The notes beneath the pieces are model-generated. The model was not told the DNA's origin. It made no database searches and worked only from the letters and a program-made list of their open reading frames with translations. 47,184 bases of DNA from positions 1 through 47,184 of the forward strand of contig JBGSKV010000091.1 of NCBI GenBank assembly GCA_041740975.1, written 5' to 3'. The DNA is from JBGSKV01 sp041740975. GTDB lineage: Bacteria > Bdellovibrionota_B > Oligoflexia > Oligoflexales > JALZUQ01. Below, in pieces: positions 44,573-47,184 of this stretch. The position numbers and the translations under genes were made by a program. Positions within the stretch are counted from its first letter, which is position 1; every line of letters begins with the position of its first letter.

Positions 44573-46055
44573 AAAAACAATCCATGTTTTGCAGTTCGAC
44601 GATAATCCGCTTGAGTTGGCAGAGTTGGAGACTACTTTAAGCAAACAATCTGTGGGACCAATTTTTAAAGTGACGTCTTATATGGACCCAGAAAAGTTGC
44701 TGATGGATTTGGGGACGATGAAAACTCCCGATCTTGCAGTCCTCGATGTGTATTTGAACGATAAAAAGATTAAGAACCATCCAGTGGGATTTGATCTCGC
44801 TAGAGCTATAAGTAAGCAGTTTGATGGCATCGTTATCGTCATGCGTTCTTCACTTAGTGATACCAAAACTGTAATTGAAAGTCTCAAAGCCGGAGCCGAT
44901 GATTTTATTTCGAAGTCAACCGGTCACGGTGAGCTGAGTCTTCGCCTACTTCATTCACTTGAACTGGCGCGACACAAACGAGGCGATATTGGTGATACAC
45001 CCAGCAACCCAAAAGCATCGACCATGTTTTACGGTCAAACGATGCAAGGCGTCAGCAACCGTGTGCAAAATATTCTAAAAAGCGCCATACAGTCGATTCA
45101 TATTGTCGGTGAACCTGGTACGGGCAAAGAAGTCGTTGCCGATGTTTTTAAAGCACATATCGAGACGAATGTCCCCTTTATCAAAGTCAATTGTGGGGCG
45201 ATCACGCCTTCACTTATGGAGAGTGAACTTTTTGGTCATGTTAAAGGCGCTTTTTCAGGAGCCACCCAAGATCGCAAAGGCTTGTTTGCCGAGGCCCACA
45301 ACGGATGGATTTTTTTGGATGAAATCGCAACGCTAACGGAACAAGCACAGGCCGCATTATTGCGAGTGATTGAAAATCAAGAAATCAAACCTGTCGGCGC
45401 TAGCAAAAACTCCAAAATCAAGGTCAGGCTGATTTCGGCAACCAACGAAAAGCTTGAAGAACTCGTTAAGAAGGGAACGTTTCGTAAGGACCTGTGGCAG
45501 CGACTTATGGAAGTCACTCTCGCCCTACCCCCTTTGAGGGATCGGCCAGCAGAGATTCCTGGTCTGATCGAATACTTTTGTAAAACGATGGAAGGCGGAC
45601 CCTACAAAATCACCGAGCCCGCTAAGAAGATCCTTTCGGCATTACAGTGGAAGGACGGCAACATCCGAGAGCTTCGTAACTGCATCCGAGCGATGACCGA
45701 ATATCATAAAGACAAAACGCTCAATCCCGTCGCTATTCCGCAAAGAGTTCTAAAGGAGTTAGAAGGCTTTGACAATGAAACCGAAGTTGAAACCGATGTT
45801 CATAACCTAGGGCATCAAAAGCTCACATTGGACTGGGATCCTGAAAGCCCTGCTGGTTACGAAGGAATGTGCAATGAACTACTTATTCAAATGATTCGTC
45901 ACCTGGGTGAAAACGGTTCACGTTTGTCCATTCGGCGTCTAGCAAAGATACTCAATATGCCTCGTTCGAGTTTGAGCGACAAACTGAAGATGTTTAGTGA
46001 TCAAAATCTCCTCGATAAGAATGAACTCAAAAATATGCTTGGCCTAGAATGGTAA
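44508..46055 (+). CDS. Sigma54-dependent response regulator (REC-AAA+-HTH)
   Basis: 515 aa from the TTG at 44508. No ATG is available before the receiver. CTG at 44559 (498 aa) has an excellent AGGGGA five bases upstream and is a likely alternative start; both lie inside the upstream gene. The receiver (about 24-150) has Asp31/Asp32, phospho-acceptor Asp80 and Lys136; a polar insertion follows Asp80. The AAA+ domain has Walker A GEPGTGKE (201-208), the sigma54-contact loop GAFSGA (247-252) and Walker B IFLDE. The C-terminal region ends in a helix-turn-helix (RLAKILNMPRSSLSDKLKM). The membrane sensor that follows by six bases is the natural partner. The target genes are unknown. Confidence 0.88.
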   Translation: MLKTSFKLSSYIWKGNYLEISRKTIHVLQFDDNPLELAELETTLSKQSVGPIFKVTSYMDPEKLLMDLGTMKTPDLAVLDVYLNDKKIKNHPVGFDLARAISKQFDGIVIVMRSSLSDTKTVIESLKAGADDFISKSTGHGELSLRLLHSLELARHKRGDIGDTPSNPKASTMFYGQTMQGVSNRVQNILKSAIQSIHIVGEPGTGKEVVADVFKAHIETNVPFIKVNCGAITPSLMESELFGHVKGAFSGATQDRKGLFAEAHNGWIFLDEIATLTEQAQAALLRVIENQEIKPVGASKNSKIKVRLISATNEKLEELVKKGTFRKDLWQRLMEVTLALPPLRDRPAEIPGLIEYFCKTMEGGPYKITEPAKKILSALQWKDGNIRELRNCIRAMTEYHKDKTLNPVAIPQRVLKELEGFDNETEVETDVHNLGHQKLTLDWDPESPAGYEGMCNELLIQMIRHLGENGSRLSIRRLAKILNMPRSSLSDKLKMFSDQNLLDKNELKNMLGLEW

Positions 46056-46061
46056 GTAGCC

Positions 46062-47184
46062 ATGATTAGGACGTCGCTCGCTTTATTCTTAGCCCTCGGC
46101 TTCTATTCTTTGATTTTAGCTGAACATCTCAAATACGACATTAATTGGCTCGATGCCTACAAACCCCAAGTTCATTTTGGCAATCGCTGTTCAAACGCAA
46201 CGGGCCACTGGAGAGATGGGGATACTTTTGAGAAAATCCGCACGAGAAGTCATGATTTCGTTCCAAACAATATCCCCAGTTTCGAAAAAAAACCAACCGT
46301 GCCTAATGACGGCTACATTTACATAAAATGTGAAGTCGATTTTCCTGAAGAACTTCAAAATGAATTTGCATGGATGACTTTAGGCTGGGTAAGAGGTGAC
46401 TCTGCAATTTATTTTAATGATTCTTTAAAACTAAAACAAAACGACCATGGTTTAGCTGAGTTCCCGCTGACTCCAGAAGATCGTGTGCAGGCAGGTGTCG
46501 TGAGTGTGATATCTCGATTTGAAGAAGCGGGGATACCGGGCATTTCCGGTCGGCATCCGCTAGTCTACACTACCGAACGCAAAGACGTAGAAAGTGCCCG
46601 AAATGTGTCAGCCGGATGGTACGCTGAACTCCCCGCCTCTCGCGCGAGTTACGCTTTGTCGTTTCTCTTTATTTTTGCCATGGCATGGTTTTTTGGCCTG
46701 AGATATCCGGATGTTTTCTGGATGATTATGGCTTGTTCTTTCCTCGTCGCGTACAATTCCGTCGAACATTTTTCGACAACGAATTTGTTTGGCGGCGATA
46801 GGCATAAGATTCAATCGATATTTAACTTCTTAACTCTCACCAGTCTGATAGCCTTTTGTTTTAGATTTATAAGACTGGAAAGTAATCGGTTCAATGTTGA
46901 GGTTATTTGGAGCATTGTTGCCTTCGCTTATATCACCACTTGCCTTATAGTGACCGATCGGATTTTCTTGATGCTTGGGTTCCAATGGGCACTAGTTAGC
47001 ATTTCTGGAGCAGTCGGTTATTCGCTTGTATTGATCGCCCAATATATTAAATACGACAAGTCCGTCGCCCTGACTAGGGAACGCAGAAACAAACTTAGAA
47101 TTTTTAATAGCATTTTGATAATCGCTATCCCGCTGTACATTATCGAAGGCCTGACCCAATGGCGATACGGAGTATATTTGTCTC
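46062..47184 (+). CDS. Membrane sensor protein, 7TMR-DISM-like, cut by window end
   Basis: The frame is open from the ATG at 46062 to the last base, so at least 374 residues are present and the 3' end is missing. A signal peptide (SLALFLALGFYSLILA) is followed by a periplasmic domain of about 170 residues with WMTLGWVRGDSAIYFND, as in the sandwich-like sensor domain of 7TMR-DISM proteins. Six membrane helices follow (about 200-370). A kinase or cyclase domain is expected downstream but is not in the window. It starts six bases after the regulator and is cotranscribed with it. Confidence 0.75.
   Translation, partial: MIRTSLALFLALGFYSLILAEHLKYDINWLDAYKPQVHFGNRCSNATGHWRDGDTFEKIRTRSHDFVPNNIPSFEKKPTVPNDGYIYIKCEVDFPEELQNEFAWMTLGWVRGDSAIYFNDSLKLKQNDHGLAEFPLTPEDRVQAGVVSVISRFEEAGIPGISGRHPLVYTTERKDVESARNVSAGWYAELPASRASYALSFLFIFAMAWFFGLRYPDVFWMIMACSFLVAYNSVEHFSTTNLFGGDRHKIQSIFNFLTLTSLIAFCFRFIRLESNRFNVEVIWSIVAFAYITTCLIVTDRIFLMLGFQWALVSISGAVGYSLVLIAQYIKYDKSVALTRERRNKLRIFNSILIIAIPLYIIEGLTQWRYGVYLS

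Noticed and set aside
1..47184. tRNA, rRNA, CRISPR arrays, insertion sequences and phage genes
   Set aside because: Searched by eye on both strands; no cloverleaf, direct-repeat array, transposase, integrase or terminal repeat was seen. Small RNAs cannot be excluded without tools.

Overview
The window is about 46 kb of bacterial chromosome of moderate GC, with roughly 0.9 kb of GC-rich sequence of a different character at its left edge. Dense genes, Shine-Dalgarno starts, many lipoproteins and secreted proteins, several hybrid histidine kinases, two sigma54-type response regulators, an orphan prepilin and a DUF1554 lipoprotein suggest a free-living Gram-negative bacterium. My best guess is the Bdellovibrionota/Oligoflexia or a neighbouring deltaproteobacterial lineage. 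That is inferred from gene content; no rRNA or marker gene here fixes it. No tRNA, rRNA, CRISPR array, insertion sequence or phage gene was found.

Layout. 1-0.85 kb: GC-rich, low-complexity sequence that looks eukaryotic (perhaps green-algal). It joins bacterial DNA inside a GGC-rich run that encodes the C-terminal tail of a glycine-rich protein, followed by a strong UUCG terminator. 1-7.2 kb: a PRC-barrel protein and a signalling cluster of sigma54 response regulator, HPt, hybrid kinase and a secreted protein of unknown function. 7.3-9.4 kb: a flippase-like membrane protein and two small envelope proteins. 9.6-17.3 kb: two tight gene blocks, MoxR-DUF58-transglutaminase and pgsB-pgsC-pgsW-GATase (poly-gamma-glutamate synthesis). 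17.3-19.7 kb: a lone receiver domain with no normal start codon, two DoxX-like proteins, a GFA-type zinc protein and a hypothetical. 19.8-30.6 kb: the surface and secreted section, with a DUF1554 lipoprotein, a kinase with an ABC-substrate-binding sensor, two trypsin-like lipoproteins, a PEGA protein, an InlB-repeat/cytochrome c lipoprotein, a PDZ-TlpA thioredoxin and a small lipoprotein. 31-42 kb: a prepilin, then glutamate dehydrogenase, a CPA1 antiporter, two small proteins, GH15, an OtsA-OtsB fusion, a BON-MscS channel and an unknown membrane protein. 42-47.2 kb: two secreted hypotheticals, a methyltransferase, a small helical protein, a second sigma54 response regulator and a membrane sensor cut by the window end.

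How the genes may work together. The 9.6-17.3 kb block is the best candidate for a less-described system: a PGA synthase (PgsB/PgsC) with the PgsW-type accessory instead of PgsA/CapA, a class I glutamine-amidotransferase-fold protein at the operon end, and a membrane transglutaminase with its MoxR/DUF58 partners just upstream. The 31.5-40.5 kb block reads as an osmotic-stress island (glutamate, Na+/H+ exchange, trehalose, mechanosensitive release). The two sigma54 regulators and three sensor kinases point to heavily regulated envelope functions.
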